Positions 34,990-48,103 of a stretch of DNA of 64,000 nucleotides are shown here, piece by piece. The notes under the pieces were generated by a model, which was given only the letters and a program-made list of their open reading frames with translations, made no database searches and was not told where the DNA came from. Each line of letters begins with the position of its first letter. Within the stretch, counting starts at the first letter, position 1. Position numbers and translations under genes: made by a program. Source of the DNA: Sipunculus nudus (taxonomy: Eukaryota > Annelida > Sipuncula > Golfingiida > Sipunculidae); assembly GCA_026874595.1 (NCBI GenBank), contig CM049317.1, forward strand, positions 35,432,901-35,496,900, in the 5' to 3' direction.

Positions 34990-35165
34990 TTTGGAGTCTG
35001 AGAACGTAGGATTCGGAGAGTTCGGAGGGATCTTCTAAGAATTCTTAATACAGCACATGAGTGACGATATTCTACATACGGTACTTTGTGAACCTTTTTT
35101 ATATGTTTTTTTTTTGGTGGAGGTAACCGCCTCCATTTTTAATGCTAACATAACTACGTATATGT
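34990..35165 (+). pseudogene. BEL/Pao relic: integrase C-terminal part
   Basis: After a jump that omits most of the catalytic core, one frame resumes with the GVWER block, its Trp now TGA (34,999-35,001): 'ERRIRRVRRDLLRILNTAH'. 'DDILHTVLCE' and 'EVTASIFNANITT' follow, matching the E-V-E-A-I-x-N-x-R region of BEL integrases. The core deletion (about 34,890-34,990) removes the DDE residues. Confidence 0.6.
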
Positions 35166-35224
35166 ACATCTGCAGAATTCCATTCCGGCTGCGGACAACG
35201 TGACAGGGCAGTATCACACGCTTC

Positions 35225-35503
35225 CTCTCATTTTATATCCTGGCGTCAACCAGGCCAGGTGACTAATGCACCTGCGGGCCTTGGTTGTAATCGTCCCCAT
35301 TGCTGGGTCATACCACCGAGGAATCCCCGAATGGCGCACTCGTTTGTTAGTGAAACACTTCCGTTAAGCACCTTCTTCCTATAAAGCCTGCAGAGCGCTC
35401 ACCCTGGGTGGGGGCTGACTGTAAAAATCTCACAACCTCGGTTGAGACTGAAACTCACGATCTCCTGGCTTTAAGTCCTGTGCTTTACCCCTGGGCCACA
35501 GAA
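35225..35503 (-). mobile_element. tRNA-derived SINE-like element
   Basis: Read on the minus strand, 'gtggcccaggggtaaagcac' gives an A-box-like start and 'gatcgtgagtttcagtctc' a B-box-like segment about 30 bases on. A GC-rich body runs to about 35,225. It inserted beside or into the BEL/Pao relic. No tRNA cloverleaf. Confidence 0.45.
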
Positions 35504-35509
35504 GTTGAA

Positions 35510-38500
35510 AATATCGTAAACAGCCGGACCAATTAAATGAATTAGGACTCCCGGTTCCAGTGCCGTGGTGCGAATTTCACGACACTGATATGTATCCGAA
35601 GGAATAGTTCACGTCAAACAAATCCCTACACCGTTCTGGAAGTGATGGAGTAAAGAATACCTCCAAGAGTTGTCAAAAAAGCAAAATATATTGAAGGACA
35701 ACTTGGTCTTTTCTTAATTTAAAAAACATCATGGCTTAACGTTGCAGTTGAGGTGATTCTAACTGATAATGAAGGTCAGGATAAAAGTTAAACACAGAAT
35801 CACTGTACTATTAAGACCAATCGCCAAGGAGGTTTTCCTTGAAGAGTCTGTTGGTGCTTAACTACCCATCGTGTCTCAGGGATGCATGCAAGGTACAGCA
35901 TTTTGATTTTTGTTTCACGGACTGAAATGGTATTTTTTAAAGTATATGACTATTATTCTAATATAATATTACTTTGTGCTTATGGTTGAAACAAAACGTT
36001 TTACGCTAAATCATGATAATTTGAGACCGGGGGGGGGGATATAACCACCTGGATAATGACCGATATTAAATTGGATGTCACAGATTATGCGTTTGCTAAA
36101 TATATATTCCATGCCATGATTTATCTCTTCACTTTAAGCCCTCCTACTATTATTTGAAGAAATATGCAAATGTACCACCCTTATGTGGTTTTCCCCCTGA
36201 AGGGTATTCCCCTCCTACAAGACTCCCTTTAATGCCCTTGGTGAAAGTCTTATTCATGCCCTGGTAAAAAAAACTATAATGAGAACCCCCCCCCCCCCAC
36301 CCCCCCCCCCCCCCCCCCCGCTTACCTGAAAGCTGACCACTGAACCGTTGGATCTTGTCCACGTTGTTGTAAAAAAAGTTGACTTTAAGGGCCACAATAG
36401 ATAACATTAAACTGGTTCCGGTTTATTTTTCTGGTGAAAAGTTTGCTGGGGCAGGAGAGACAAACTAGAAAACAGTTGGCCAGAGACACAGCTAGTGTCC
36501 AGATGGGTGCTCTGAGCTGTTAGCTTAGAACCATTTTTACCTGTGGGTCCCATGTCACAGAGAGTGGAATTTTGGACTGTTTTAAGTAAAATATTATTGG
36601 TCAACTTCTATGAACATTCTGAACGTTTTTAAGTTCTATTCAAGCTGGTGCATCAGTGTTTAACACAGAGGAAAGTGGTTTACTACAGATAACTATTTTG
36701 CTGCTACCAAAACCCGTCTCCTGGTTCTGCTCATCTACCAATGGCTCAACTACCAGTGCTAAACCAGTGAGGACCAGGGACACTCGAGTCAGTATCTGGA
36801 GTTCCTGTTGGACCCTACCATATCACTCAGTATATATGGTGAGCCCTCTTTTATATGCAATAATATTCATGGGAAAATTCTCCAGAACTGTCAATTATTT
36901 TTGCTCTATTATTGTTAGTCTTTAATTGTCCTTTCATATTAAATGCAGTGAATGTTCATAGAAAGAACACAGTTGTAATTGGCGTCGCATATAATAAACA
37001 GAGTAAAAGTTGGATGTTATTCAGTTTTGTCAAAGTCAAGACTAGTAACTTTAAAATCAATAATTTAGTTGGGTTTTCTTTCATTCTTTTCAGTGTGGTA
37101 TTCCTGGAATATTCCACTCACCCTTGTACACTGTGGTCTTTTGACAGTTGAGGTCACGTCTTAATAGGGGAGGACACCCAGAGCCAATCACGCGTCTATT
37201 TTACTAATAAGCTGTTAATATAGTTAATAAAGTTCTTTTTTTTTTGTTATCCCGTCTTCATCTGGTTTGTATGAAATTCTGTTGTGATACAGAGCTGTAA
37301 CATATCATTAAGGCATGAAAGAACCTGGGGCAAGAAACTTTGGGTTGTGTGTATGACCTGTGGTTGAATTTTTGGCATTGAACATGTATTTTTTTATAGA
37401 TAAATTTAATTAGATATATCGATTTGTTTAACCTAGACTATTAACATATTTGTTCCTTTGGTAAAATCTAAATATATATGCAAATAACATGTCAGCGATA
37501 AGCTTTGATAAGCGACACAGCTGTGATAAGAAACACCACGTGCCTGTGTGTGTGTGTTGGGGGGGGGGTGTGTTCCAGAAGATAGTTAATGAGATCCATG
37601 AGTTGCCTTCCAATTAGGTGGCGAATGCCAGATCACGATATAATTTTCATCCTCCATCATCATGCCTTCACTCACCATCTAGGTTTATTCTGGGACCGTA
37701 AAGGATAGCCATATTGTTATTGTAATTTATATGGCGGAATCGGCCTGCATTTCTTCACTGCGGTATATGGAAAGAGGACAAGATTGAACCTATAAAGAAC
37801 TTTTTTCGTTGATTCAATAATGAAATAATTAGTGTCTTTGATATGCCTTATGAAACCAACATTTGTCATAAAAGCTATGATGCAGAGTATAACAAGCTAG
37901 TGTTCATTCAAAATTAATCCCATGCATTTAAATAATCAAAACTATTTCTGTTTAACTTGTGGTGACCTTCTTTAAAACCTAAATACTCTAGTTACATTAA
38001 ATATAACGAGTTCAAAGTTAGGCATATGAAATTTGTCTCTGTTTCTTTATTTAAAATAACTTTTTCCTGGTACCAGTTTCCTGTGATATTTAGTAAAATC
38101 GGGGGAAACGGTCGTGCTCTTCCTGAACTATGCTGAAAATCTTTGGTACAAGGAATATATGGAAAATGTCTCATACAATGCTATATATTAGCCTACTTCA
38201 TCATACTCTCTGCGTTGCATTCACAAAACCATAACATATGGTATGAATACTTGTTTTAGAAACGGATAGTAAAGATGAACAAAGAACCCTCTTATCCCTA
38301 AACTCAAATATCGTTTTTAAAGTTACATTAGATGACACGATGTAACCTAATGTGGATTTTTGGTTAAAATCTGTTAACATTTGTTGCAAGGACGGACCAT
38401 AATTTACTTTGTTACATACACATCTTTAAATATATCATGGTCAATTTATTATAATGATCTGTCAATGTATGAACATTTGTGTATGCAGGGGTGAGCATTT

Positions 38501-38630
38501 ATGTGTTCGGATGGGAGAGGGTACAATCACTCCTCAAATAATGCTAAATATATTTATTATTATGTGCCCAGTTAGTCTACGTAACTTCAAATGCAACAGA
38601 CATGCCTGACTGGCAGTTATTTCTGGTATG
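35510..38630. other. Stretch with no recognised gene
   Basis: Mixed-composition DNA. A C-rich homopolymer block lies at about 36,287-36,320, a G run near 36,028 and a GT/G run near 37,550-37,570. Open frames up to 89 codons (36,656-36,925) show no family motif. Confidence 0.5.
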
Positions 38631-38639
38631 ACAGTCGCT

Positions 38640-40187
38640 AAATAAAAATGTCAGGACTTATAGGAGACCCGCTCAGGATCCCCTTGGATTTAACAAGAGA
38701 GAGTTCCAAGGAAATGGATACAATTTGTATCCTGTCTGTCTGGGTGTGTGCTCAAAATCATGTTTCCGGTCAATAGCTAGCAGAATATAGGTCACCATGA
38801 CCACATTTCAGGTGTCCAAGGAGAAATGCATAGGAATTCCCTGAATGTCATGTTAGAAGAGTCTAGGGCTAATGGACACAATTTGTGCCCTGTCTGACTG
38901 CTCAAAATCATGCTTCTGGCCAGTAGTTTGCAGCATAGTGGTCACCATGACATAATTTCAAGTTTCCAAGGAGATTTAGAACCTCCAAGGATGTTGCGTG
39001 AGAAAATTCTAAGCCTAATGGATACAGTGTGTGCCCATCTGACTGCCTGGGTGCTTATATGACATCTTTTGCTATAAGTAACAAAATATAGGTCATGGTG
39101 ACCTAACTTCAGTGTTCAAAGGACATTTGAATATCTCAGAATATTACATTAGAAGATTCTAGGCCTAAGATATACAATGTTTGCCCTATATAACTTTGAG
39201 GACTCATTTTTTTGGGCCTGTAGGTCACAAAATTTAGGTCACTATGACCTAAATTCAGGTTTCCATGAAGATTTTCCAAGAATGTTCCAGGATATTGTGT
39301 TAGAAGATTTAAGGCCTAGCTATCATATACAGTGTTTGCCTCGTCTGTCTTGGTGCTCAAAACCATTTTTCAGCCCAAGGACACAGAATATAGGTCACCA
39401 TAACCTAAATTCAGGTTTCCAAGGAGATTTGCCTAGAATCTCCCAGGATATTGTGTTAGAAGATTTTAGACCTAACATATACAACTTGTGCCTTGTCTAA
39501 CTGTCTGGGTGCTGTTTTGGGCCTGTAGGTCACAAAATGAAGGTCCCCATGACCTAATTTCAAGTTTCCAAGAAAATTTGCTTAGAATCTCCCAGGATGT
39601 TGCGTTAGACGATTCTAGGCCTAACAGGTATGATTTGTGCCCTTCTGACACACAGGATGCTAAAAATCATGTCTTTGGCCAGTAGGTCCCAAAATATGAT
39701 TAAACATGACCTAATTTCAGATTTCCAAGGACATTTGCCTTGTACCTCCCAGGTTAGATGATTCAAGGCCTAATAGATATGATTTGTCGCCAGCTGACAT
39801 TCAGGTTGTTCATACCACAGTTTTCCTCTTGATCACTGAATATAGGTCACAGTGTTTTATTTTCAGGTTTCCAAGGACATTTGCCTAGGACTTCCCTAAG
39901 TGTCTCATTGGTGGATTCAAGGACTGATGGATACAATTTGGGCCCCCATCTGACTGCCTGGGTGCTCAAAATCATTTTTTCGGCTGTAGGTCACAAAATA
40001 TAGATCTCCATGACCTAATTTCGGATTTCAAAGAAGATTTGCACAGGACCTCACTGAATGTACAGTAAGAAGTTTCTAGTTCAAACGGTTACGATTTGTA
40101 CCCTGTTAACGGACGGAGAGTAACTGGAGGGATGCCAGACAAAGGGTGATAGCTATAGCTCAGATGACTTACAGTCAGCTGAGCTAA
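38640..40187 (+). repeat. Tandem repeat family A, array 2
   Basis: About nine to ten units of the same repeat as 17,120-19,116, with the same order of phrases. It ends in 'gttaacggacgg' and an inverted repeat TAGCTCAG (40,156-40,163)/CTGAGCTA (40,179-40,186), followed by an A run. Perfect AGGTCAnnnTGACCT elements lie at 39,090-39,104 and 39,236-39,250, and a GGTCAnnnTGACC core near 38,789. No coding content. Confidence 0.85.
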
Positions 40188-40699
40188 AAAAGGCAGGTCC
40201 TGTGTAATGGCAGCTCCAAGCCCCATTGCGAGCATTTCAAAACCTCACATCATGTATCCATTTCCAGCTTTATCTTATGTACAATGACTTTGAAAGTGTG
40301 TTTTTTAAGCCCAAGATTACTCTCCTTGTATTGTTAAAGACAGCATTTTAGATGCGCTCTGACCTGCATGTAAAATTATACAGAGTTAAGTAAAATAAAA
40401 GTAATTTTTCACGTTGAACTGCCGGTGCAAAAATTAACAAGGTCTACAGGCCTAATGCAAACCTGTGCAAAGTTTGGGAGTCTGAATGGACGTTTATTTT
40501 TAAAATTTAATATTGAACATCTAATGTCATGCATATCTACCTTCATCATTATGATTTCAGCAAAATGGACGTTTCGGACCTGCACGTTTCAGACTAGGAC
40601 ATTTTAAAACTAGTGTGTATCAGTCAGGATATTTCAGATATGTTCTTTTTGCCAGGGAGGATTACTGGGACAGATGAACAGACAATTTGGCAGCCTGGT

Positions 40700-41770
40700 T
40701 TCGGAGAAGAACATTTAATTTTTTTTTAGCTTTTTCCCTATAAAATCTAAGAAAATGCAGTTAGCCAAGAAATAAGCAAAATCCGATAGAATTTTTAGAT
40801 GATTTTTTGCAAAAAATTTTGGTGATGCTAGCTCCTGCCTTTTTGAGATAGCTATGATGCACAACTGATCACGCCACACCATCGCATATGCTCACAGATT
40901 CACTAAAAATGCAAACCAAGTTTTTTCAAACAGTTGAAAGATATAGTTTCACCAGTTCTTATCTGGGCGTTCTGCATATAGACGATGTGTCTAGACGTTA
41001 AGATGATGTTTCTAGAGGTCTTGACACATTGTCTAGACACCAAACAGTGCCAGGTCAGTTGCCATGGTGATGTCTGGACCTCACCTGGTTGAACTAAGCG
41101 ACCTCTTGGCTTGGCATGTTGAAACTTGGCATGTTGTCAAATCTGTTTTAAAACACTGAAAACCTTTTTCAATTGGCTACACTGCTTTTTGAAAGCTACA
41201 TTTACCAAATCTATTCTTATAAAACTGGCAGAACCCTACCATAGAATAATTCTTGAACAGTTTAAACCAATCAGCTTAACAGTTTCATCATAAAACAGTG
41301 TATAAGCTAGAAGAGTCAAATTAAATTTTTCCTGGTAAAAAAAGATCAATGTAGGTGGCCCCATCAATACCACAATTTCAGATATGACTTAAGTGACAAA
41401 CATTGGCATAAAATTGGTGATGATAGCTCTCAAGTTACTCAGCCAAAAATCTACGAATTGGAACCATTTGAAAAAATTTGAGAGAGAATTTTCCTGGGAT
41501 CATTTCTGTGAAATATTGGACAATTTGGCTGGACAGTTTCAAAGAAGAAGATTTTCAAAGGTTTTTAAGCTTTTTCCCTATAAAATTGAAGTTAATGCAG
41601 ATACCCAAATCTGAATAAGTTTGACATATAACTGATTCTTACATGCAATTTAGAGCTGCTAGCTCTGATGGTTTCTGAGATAGCATGGGTTAATGTGCGG
41701 ACAACGGTGGACGGCTGGCAGCAGACGGACGACGCTGCTCCGTTGCATAAGCTCACAGGTTCACCAACAA
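40700..41770. repeat. Dispersed repeat family C, copy 3 (partial)
   Basis: Shares with the other two copies 'ggtgatgctagctcctgc', 'ccatttgaaaaaatttgag', 'atttctgtgaaatattgga', a degraded 'gtaggtggccccatcaatacc', and the end 'gacgacgctgctccgttgca' with 'taagctcacaggttcac'. The GC palindrome has been lost. Confidence 0.6.
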
Positions 41771-42537
41771 AAATGGAAGCAACATCATACTTGAATGCCG
41801 CATAAAACTATTCAGTATCTACTGCCGTACTAAATTTCAGGACTTTCCATATCTAATTGAACATTAAATTACCAAAAAAAATCTCAGGATAAATGTCCAG
41901 TAGCTGACCTGTAAAACATAAACAATACCAAGTTAAACATCTGTCCTGCTTCTAAGGAAACAAAAATGACAACTAAATTTAGACTGAACAATGTTTTTAT
42001 TTTTACAATTTCTGATATGTGTCATTTGTTATTGATGAAGCTTTAAGCCTGACACCATGAAAATTAAGACACAATTTGACCTTCTGAAAAAAAAGTATTT
42101 ATAATGCACACAGGTTATTTATTCCTCTGGAGCTAACCAATTCGATTTTAAAAACATGTGATACATAGTCCAGTAGTCGGAATGGATCTGCAAATTAATC
42201 CAAGGTAAATGTTCACTGTTTCTTAACCAGACGGCTGTATTCTATTGATAAATTGATGTTACCTTAAATTTTGTGAGGACTGATGATAACATGCAGATTC
42301 CTGGTGAGGCTTTGCATTTCAATTCAACGACAAACAACAAAGCAATAGTAGGACAACATTTCAGAGTGATACATGGACAGTCAATGATGTGTACTTAGTA
42401 TCAGATATAACAACTTGGAGAAGACATCCACACACATTTCATATTTCATTTGGGTGTACCCAGAATTAGTTCAGTTCTTGACATTTAAGGGCAAAAAAAC
42501 ATGTATCTGAAATACTAAGCCCTGGCATTCTCTTTTA

Positions 42538-42779
42538 TCATTGTAAAATGCCACCTATCTCACAGATGAAATGCCTTGCCCAGTCAATAATAACCTCATA
42601 CCACTTCCATTAACCATGTCGGTTGGACAACAACCGAAAATGTTCAAAGATGAGATCATTGTTTGGTTCTCCGTCTTCCCAGTTGGAGAAGTTGACCGGC
42701 TGACCTGTAGCCATCCACATCCAGTGCCCTTCCTGTTCCTTGGCAGAGCCGGAGGTCCAAGCGTTTGTGACTTTCTCTC
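42538..42779 (-). pseudogene. CTLD pseudogene, C-terminal exon
   Basis: On the minus strand, after acceptor 'ttttttgtgtgcacag', the frame reads 'AWTSGSAKEQEGHWMWMATG', then 'NFSNWEDGEPNN'. This is a textbook CTLD long loop with the mannose-type EPN triplet. The next conserved Cys is Phe. TAA at 42,610-42,612 interrupts the frame, which resumes as 'WKWYEVIIDWARHFICE' (the WND motif is now WYE and one Cys is Ile) and ends at TGA 42,538-42,540. The exon starts in phase 1, matching 43,366-43,581. Confidence 0.8.
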
Positions 42780-43365
42780 CTGTGCACACAAAAAAACTAA
42801 TCTTACTCAATGGATACTTAACACCAAAGCAAGATGAGAGGAAAGAAAAGAGAGAGCTTTTCCATATTCTTTATTATAATTGTGATTAAATGGCTGTGGT
42901 TATCAACTGTCTTTAAAAACAACTTCATATGAAAATTACAGTCCACACAACCTATCGTGTGGTTGGAGCTTTCACTGCACATTTGGTTTACTTGGTTATC
43001 TGCTGAATATCAGTTCTCCAAGCACCATCTAAAATTCTGTTTAAATGGTGTAGATAGCTGTGCTTTTGTGACTGCAACATTTAAATGCACAGTTCTTTAA
43101 AAGAGCTAGTAATAATGTTTAAAATAATAGAAGGTCTATATAAAAATTATTATTCAATATTAAGAGTTATACTGGATACATGAATGTGAAGTGAAAAATA
43201 AAGGAAAATATAGGAGATAAGGTCTACATGCTTGAAACTATAGGACATTATAGGAGACAATATTTAATAGAAAAATATTGCAAATATAGGAAATAAAGGA
43301 AAGATATATGAAATAGATAAATAGATAAACTGCAGATGTATTATCGTTAACACATTTACAAATAC

Positions 43366-43581
43366 CTGACCCCATTATTTTTCCAGGTGTTTGTGCTCTT
43401 CTTGTGTCAATGCTAAATAAAGTGGCTCAAAGTGCTTCACAAAAATACATGGCTCCTGTACAGGTATCGCTCAATTGTTTTTCTATGTGATAGCAAGAGG
43501 GGGCGCATGTACTGTCATCTTCCATCTTTCCTCCACAAGACAACACACATCCAAAACCATATGGACACGTGTACACCACAG
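43366..43581 (-). pseudogene. CTLD pseudogene, N-terminal exon
   Basis: A 216-nt minus-strand exon (acceptor 'atatttttag', donor GTCAG|GTATTT), phase 1 at both ends. It begins with a cysteine-rich stretch, 'CPYGFGCVLSCGGK', and 'CAPSCYHIEKQLS', then 'GAMYFCEAL', TGA (43,427-43,429) and 'ATLFSIDTRRAQ'. These are the first strands and helix 2 of a CTLD. The expected Trp before the helix is Cys, and the conserved Gly codon after CEAL is the TGA. No signal-peptide exon was found upstream. Confidence 0.7.
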
Positions 43582-43589
43582 CTAAAAAT

Positions 43590-46500
43590 ATAAAATTATT
43601 TACTCAATATGCAATACATTAACAATACATTGGCTTGTACATACATAGGTTTCAGATGTATGTAAATTACACTTTCAAAGAAGTAGTCCATTCAAAAAGG
43701 CCACATGCATTTATAAGGAAACCTAACAAATATGACAGGAACACACAAATATTATAGATACCTAATTCTATATTTCCAAGGGGTTTTACATGGACCTTTC
43801 TAGATGTCAAGTTAGAAGGTTAACAGACAGACGGCTGGATGGCTGGATCGATTTGGTCGGAGAACTCGTGAGAGTCTAACTGTATGTAGAATTTGGATTG
43901 GTAGGTCCAATGGTTTCAAAATGGATGGCCAGATGGCAGAATGATCGACCAGCACTTTAGCTTAGATGATTAATGGTCAGCTGCGCAAAAAATCTTACCC
44001 TGGTTACCACTGTTAAATTGTTAACAATTCAACCATCTGAGTGCCCATATTTTATTAAATATTTCATTCAACTCTAAATATATTTGATGTATGTATAAAA
44101 TAATTATAAAAAAGTACATTAACATAAATGTAAACAAGCAAATTTGTGGACTAAATGTCCCCCGCTTTGAGCTCTTGTTGTCTTTCATGCTTGATAAGCA
44201 TCCAAAATTATGACATGTGGAGAAAATCTTGAGGGCACATGAAAACTAAAGCAGATGCACTATGACATGTAGAGACATCTGCAGGCGAACATAAAACCTA
44301 AAACACATTGATAAATAGGACCAAAATCCACTGTGACATGAGGAGACATCTGCAGGCGAACATAAACACTAAAACACATTGAGAAATTTGACCAAAATTT
44401 GATAATTTTGTTTTTAGCTGGAGAGAATTATTTTTCAAATAGACACTCCAAAATCAATTCAAACCAAGGTATACATGAGAGCAGTCACTGACACAAATCT
44501 GGATGAAATCAGATAAAATTTAGGAAAGTTATCACATGGAAACAAAAACCTGCACACAGACAGAAGGACAGACAGACAAACCCATATCAATGTCCCCTGT
44601 TCCTTCGAAGAAAGCAGGGGACAAGAATACTGTTGAGAACAAAAAAAGACAATGGTGGTTCAAATTTAGGCTGTAAACAAAGTTTTGCTGACAATGTAGT
44701 AGGCTTGGAAAACATGCTATACTCACATCTTTGTGCAAAGTGTTATTTACAATGCAGATACAGGTCCTTCTGCGATATTATACACCTCAGAACAAATAAT
44801 ACCTCAAGCTATTCTGCATGAAACAGGTGCTATCCTTTGATAAAATGAACAACTTGGGGGACCTGCATTTGACAGTGAGCATATTCAAACATTTTGGTGT
44901 TCAGTGTTCACCAAAACAGAAGAGGAGGAAATTAAATTATAATAGACCCGGTGTTCCTACATGGAAATTCCTCATATCCTAGCTGCCTTTCATTTTTTAA
45001 TCATTTGTCAGCTATTTTTACAGACAGCATATCCCCTGAAGACCACAATATCATAATCGGCAGCAATGATGAAAAGGCTCTTAGAAAAGCTATTAAACAG
45101 GCATAACCAAAAGCAACAATAATATTATGTACTCCACATTTACGTAACAATGTGGTAAATAGTTTACTGACACTGTTCCAACGGCTGTGGATATTGGAAA
45201 AACTATTTGGAAGACTGGGACTCTGTTTTGCAGACTCCAGATGAATTTGCAGAAAAATGTACAGATTTAGTCTTTTACATCAAAGAAATCTCCAGAATCA
45301 GAAAACTACATTCTTTGTAGACTTATCTTACTTGTAGAAGAAATTGTTTTTCAACGAAGGCAGAATGGATTGGATTTTGAAAAATTATTGACAAATAATA
45401 ATGCAGAAAGTGCCAATTTATGTCTTATTAGTATGCTATCAGTATGCTAAATATTTTGTTCATATTAACAATAAATTAGTATATAATTGTCAAGCTGCAA
45501 TACAGTTAAAGGGACAAAATCAGGAGCAGTATTACTGATGCCTGTTCTTTAACACTATGAGTTCAGTTTTACTTTATAACTTTATAGAAATGTTTCCCAG
45601 CAAAACCATCCCAGCACACAATCTCATTTCCTTGCATACAGCTGTTTAAGACCATTGTAAGGTTTTAACTGGGGGTAAGATGACTTAAGCCAGGTTTACT
45701 GAAGAGACGTGTTTATTCATCTTTCTCCAAAAATACAATCATCACATTTTCTGCCGGTCACCCTACCTACAGGCCCTTGTCCCGGTCAATCATTCAACCC
45801 GGCTCGCCATTGGCCGACGCTCCCGGTGCCCCGCCTCAGAAGAGACCAGGCTGGGGAGGCCAGACCAATAGAAAGACGGGCGCCGGCCGCGGGGCTATGC
45901 CTTTGTTTAAAAATATGAACTACCTGTTACAAAGCCCGATCACTATCAGCTTGTTCTAATAACTCCGGCATCTAATGCCTGTCAGCTAAACAAACATGTA
46001 CACAGAAGATTCTACTTCATATATTTTATCTTAATCCTAGCCAGGTGCGGCCGGTACTTCGACTCGGTATAATTATCAAAGTAATGACACCGGTGACTCG
46101 ACCAGCAGGTTAATTGCATAACCCCATATGGCAAGGGTCACGATATCGGCCGTGGAAACCAAGTCAAGACTAATTGGTAATATTATAAAATATACACTCC
46201 TTGGTGAGAGATGTAACAACAAATTACAAAATGACTAAAATCTAAATACTTGTAATAATATAAAAATTAAATAGGCATAAGATATACTGATTCTAACATG
46301 ACAATAGAAAAGGATAGATTCGTATATAATAATCTTCAAGATTGCGTAACAATGAGAGAAGCCAAGGGTGACCGGGCGGCTTGTGGTTCTTATACAACTA
46401 TATTACAGTTTACTATGTTCACCTTTCGTGTATATATATATATTATATAAACATGTAACTATAAAATGCACTTCATATACATAACAGTATTCTTAGTTCA

Positions 46501-47740
46501 CTTCATATACATCACAACAGTATTCTTAGTTCTATATATTTACAACTATGGTATGACTTTAAATTAGTCATTAAGATATAATAATATTTCTGCTGTCTCT
46601 GTATGTTTTAGTTGAAAACATGATATTGAATTACAATTTAAGAGATGGGCGGCATGTCAGATCTTACACCATGTTATGGCTCTGCTTGTTGGTAAACACA
46701 GTCTGTTTATCATAACAAGGCTGCGTAACTGGAGGTCCGATTAAGAGGGGCAACACGCAGTTTTTCAGCAAGGAGAAACGTGTATTCCATTTTTTGGGCC
46801 AAGTCAGTCAGGGGGCCCCCTGATTGACACATGTTTTGGCACAGCGATGCACTTGGCCCAACGCGCTGTGTTTCTGTTTACACCTGTCATCATGCCTGGT
46901 CCACTGTTTTTAACATTCGTTTACAGGAGAAAACAGACGGTTTCAGGGTAATACCAGTACCAATAACAATTCAAACTGCAGATCAATAGAAAGCAGAAGT
47001 CAAATCTTCTGGACATTCAAATTGGAATTCTGATAAGAATTAAGTTTAAATTTGAGCAGTGATATATTTTCTATTACACCCAGCAGCGCCCCAGCAGTGG
47101 AAAATAGTACTAAATTCAGGTTTGATGGCAGTCTTTTGGCATGAACTGCAGAGTGTTGCATTTTGACTTTGATGAGTTGATTAAACCACTGGACGGTCAC
47201 CTTGGTGATGCCTTGACGATGGAATGTTTTGCGTCCTTGGAGAGGCAAGTGAATATGACATTTGAAAAGATAATAGAATTAAAGCTAGGTCAATAAAGGA
47301 CTCTGCCGTACGTTGAAGGGGGCTGTGAGATCGCTTCAGGAAGCGCATGGGGGTGTCCGCTGTATAAACAAGCCACAGTTAGCTTGGAAGTTCGCGCCAA
47401 CTGGTGATGGGTCGTGTTATATGAGTGACGGATTAGTTGAACACCGAGCGGGGTGTGTGATAAATTCCATGAGGACATTATTAGTCCTGGAGAGAGTAAA
47501 GAGAGTTGCAGCCATGCAATCATGGCGTTAGAAATTTACGTGACTCATATTTGTTGAAGACATTGTTATTGTGAGATTGAAGCCAGTAAACTACAAAGGT
47601 GGCCAATTGTTGGATGTTGCCGGAATAAACCATGTTCTTCAATTCAGACAACGAGTAGTATTTTGGACTTTTTAGAGTGAAAGAACTCAGGAATATATAT
47701 CTACTGTGTGTGTGGTGTGACACAAGGCTTGAAACACCCC
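43590..47740. other. Stretch with no recognised gene
   Basis: A family A remnant lies at 43,760-43,985 ('tttccaagg' ... 'ttagcttagatgattaatgg'). A 71-bp tandem duplication sits at 44,272-44,415 ('agacatctgcaggcgaac' twice). At 45,770-45,890 there is a GC-rich patch with two CCAAT-type boxes and many CpGs. A 30-bp duplication lies near 46,471-46,531. Open frames at 45,709-45,959, 47,000-47,248 and 47,313-47,531 have no known motif. Confidence 0.5.
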
Positions 47741-47747
47741 AGCACAG

Positions 47748-48103
47748 TTGATTGTTGTGAATTCTAGGATTATGGCAGAATTGCTGTCCACCAATAAACT
47801 AGCATATGCTGGTTCAGATGTAATAGACTATATAGCAAATACTGCAAAAATTGGCGAATTCTCAATGTGCTATAGTTGGCCATCTGTGCTGTCATTTGAC
47901 AAAGAAGCAATGTATGGGTTTCAATGGGGTGTGGACTGCCCACACTTATCAACTGTTAATTTGAGAGAGAAAGTTCCTGTTGCCAAGCCCAATGGTCTTG
48001 GGATAACCTAAAGTAAATTTCAGCCCCAAAATGGCATGTCCAGGGATGTCAATTTTATTTGGCAAAGATTACTTGTTAAATGGCATAGGAAATGGTTTTA
48101 AAA
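47748..48103 (+). pseudogene. DIRS/Ngaro-like retroelement, Gag-like C-terminal and RT linker
   Basis: The open frame at 47,748-48,011 includes 'YSWPSVLSFDKEAMYGFQWG' and 'CPHLSTVNLREKVPV', which resemble the end of the Gag-like protein of DIRS elements. In another frame, 'DYLLNGIGNGFK' abuts the Helitron insertion point; the RT N-terminal region resumes beyond the Helitron at 49,566. Class assignment leans on the RT found further downstream. Confidence 0.5.

Noticed and set aside
36656-37151. Two overlapping 79-89-codon plus-strand frames
   Set aside because: No known motif, no convincing splice sites, compositionally like flanking DNA.
45709-45959. CpG-rich patch with Pro/Arg-rich open frames
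   Set aside because: Might be a promoter island, but no transcript features follow. The frames reflect base composition.
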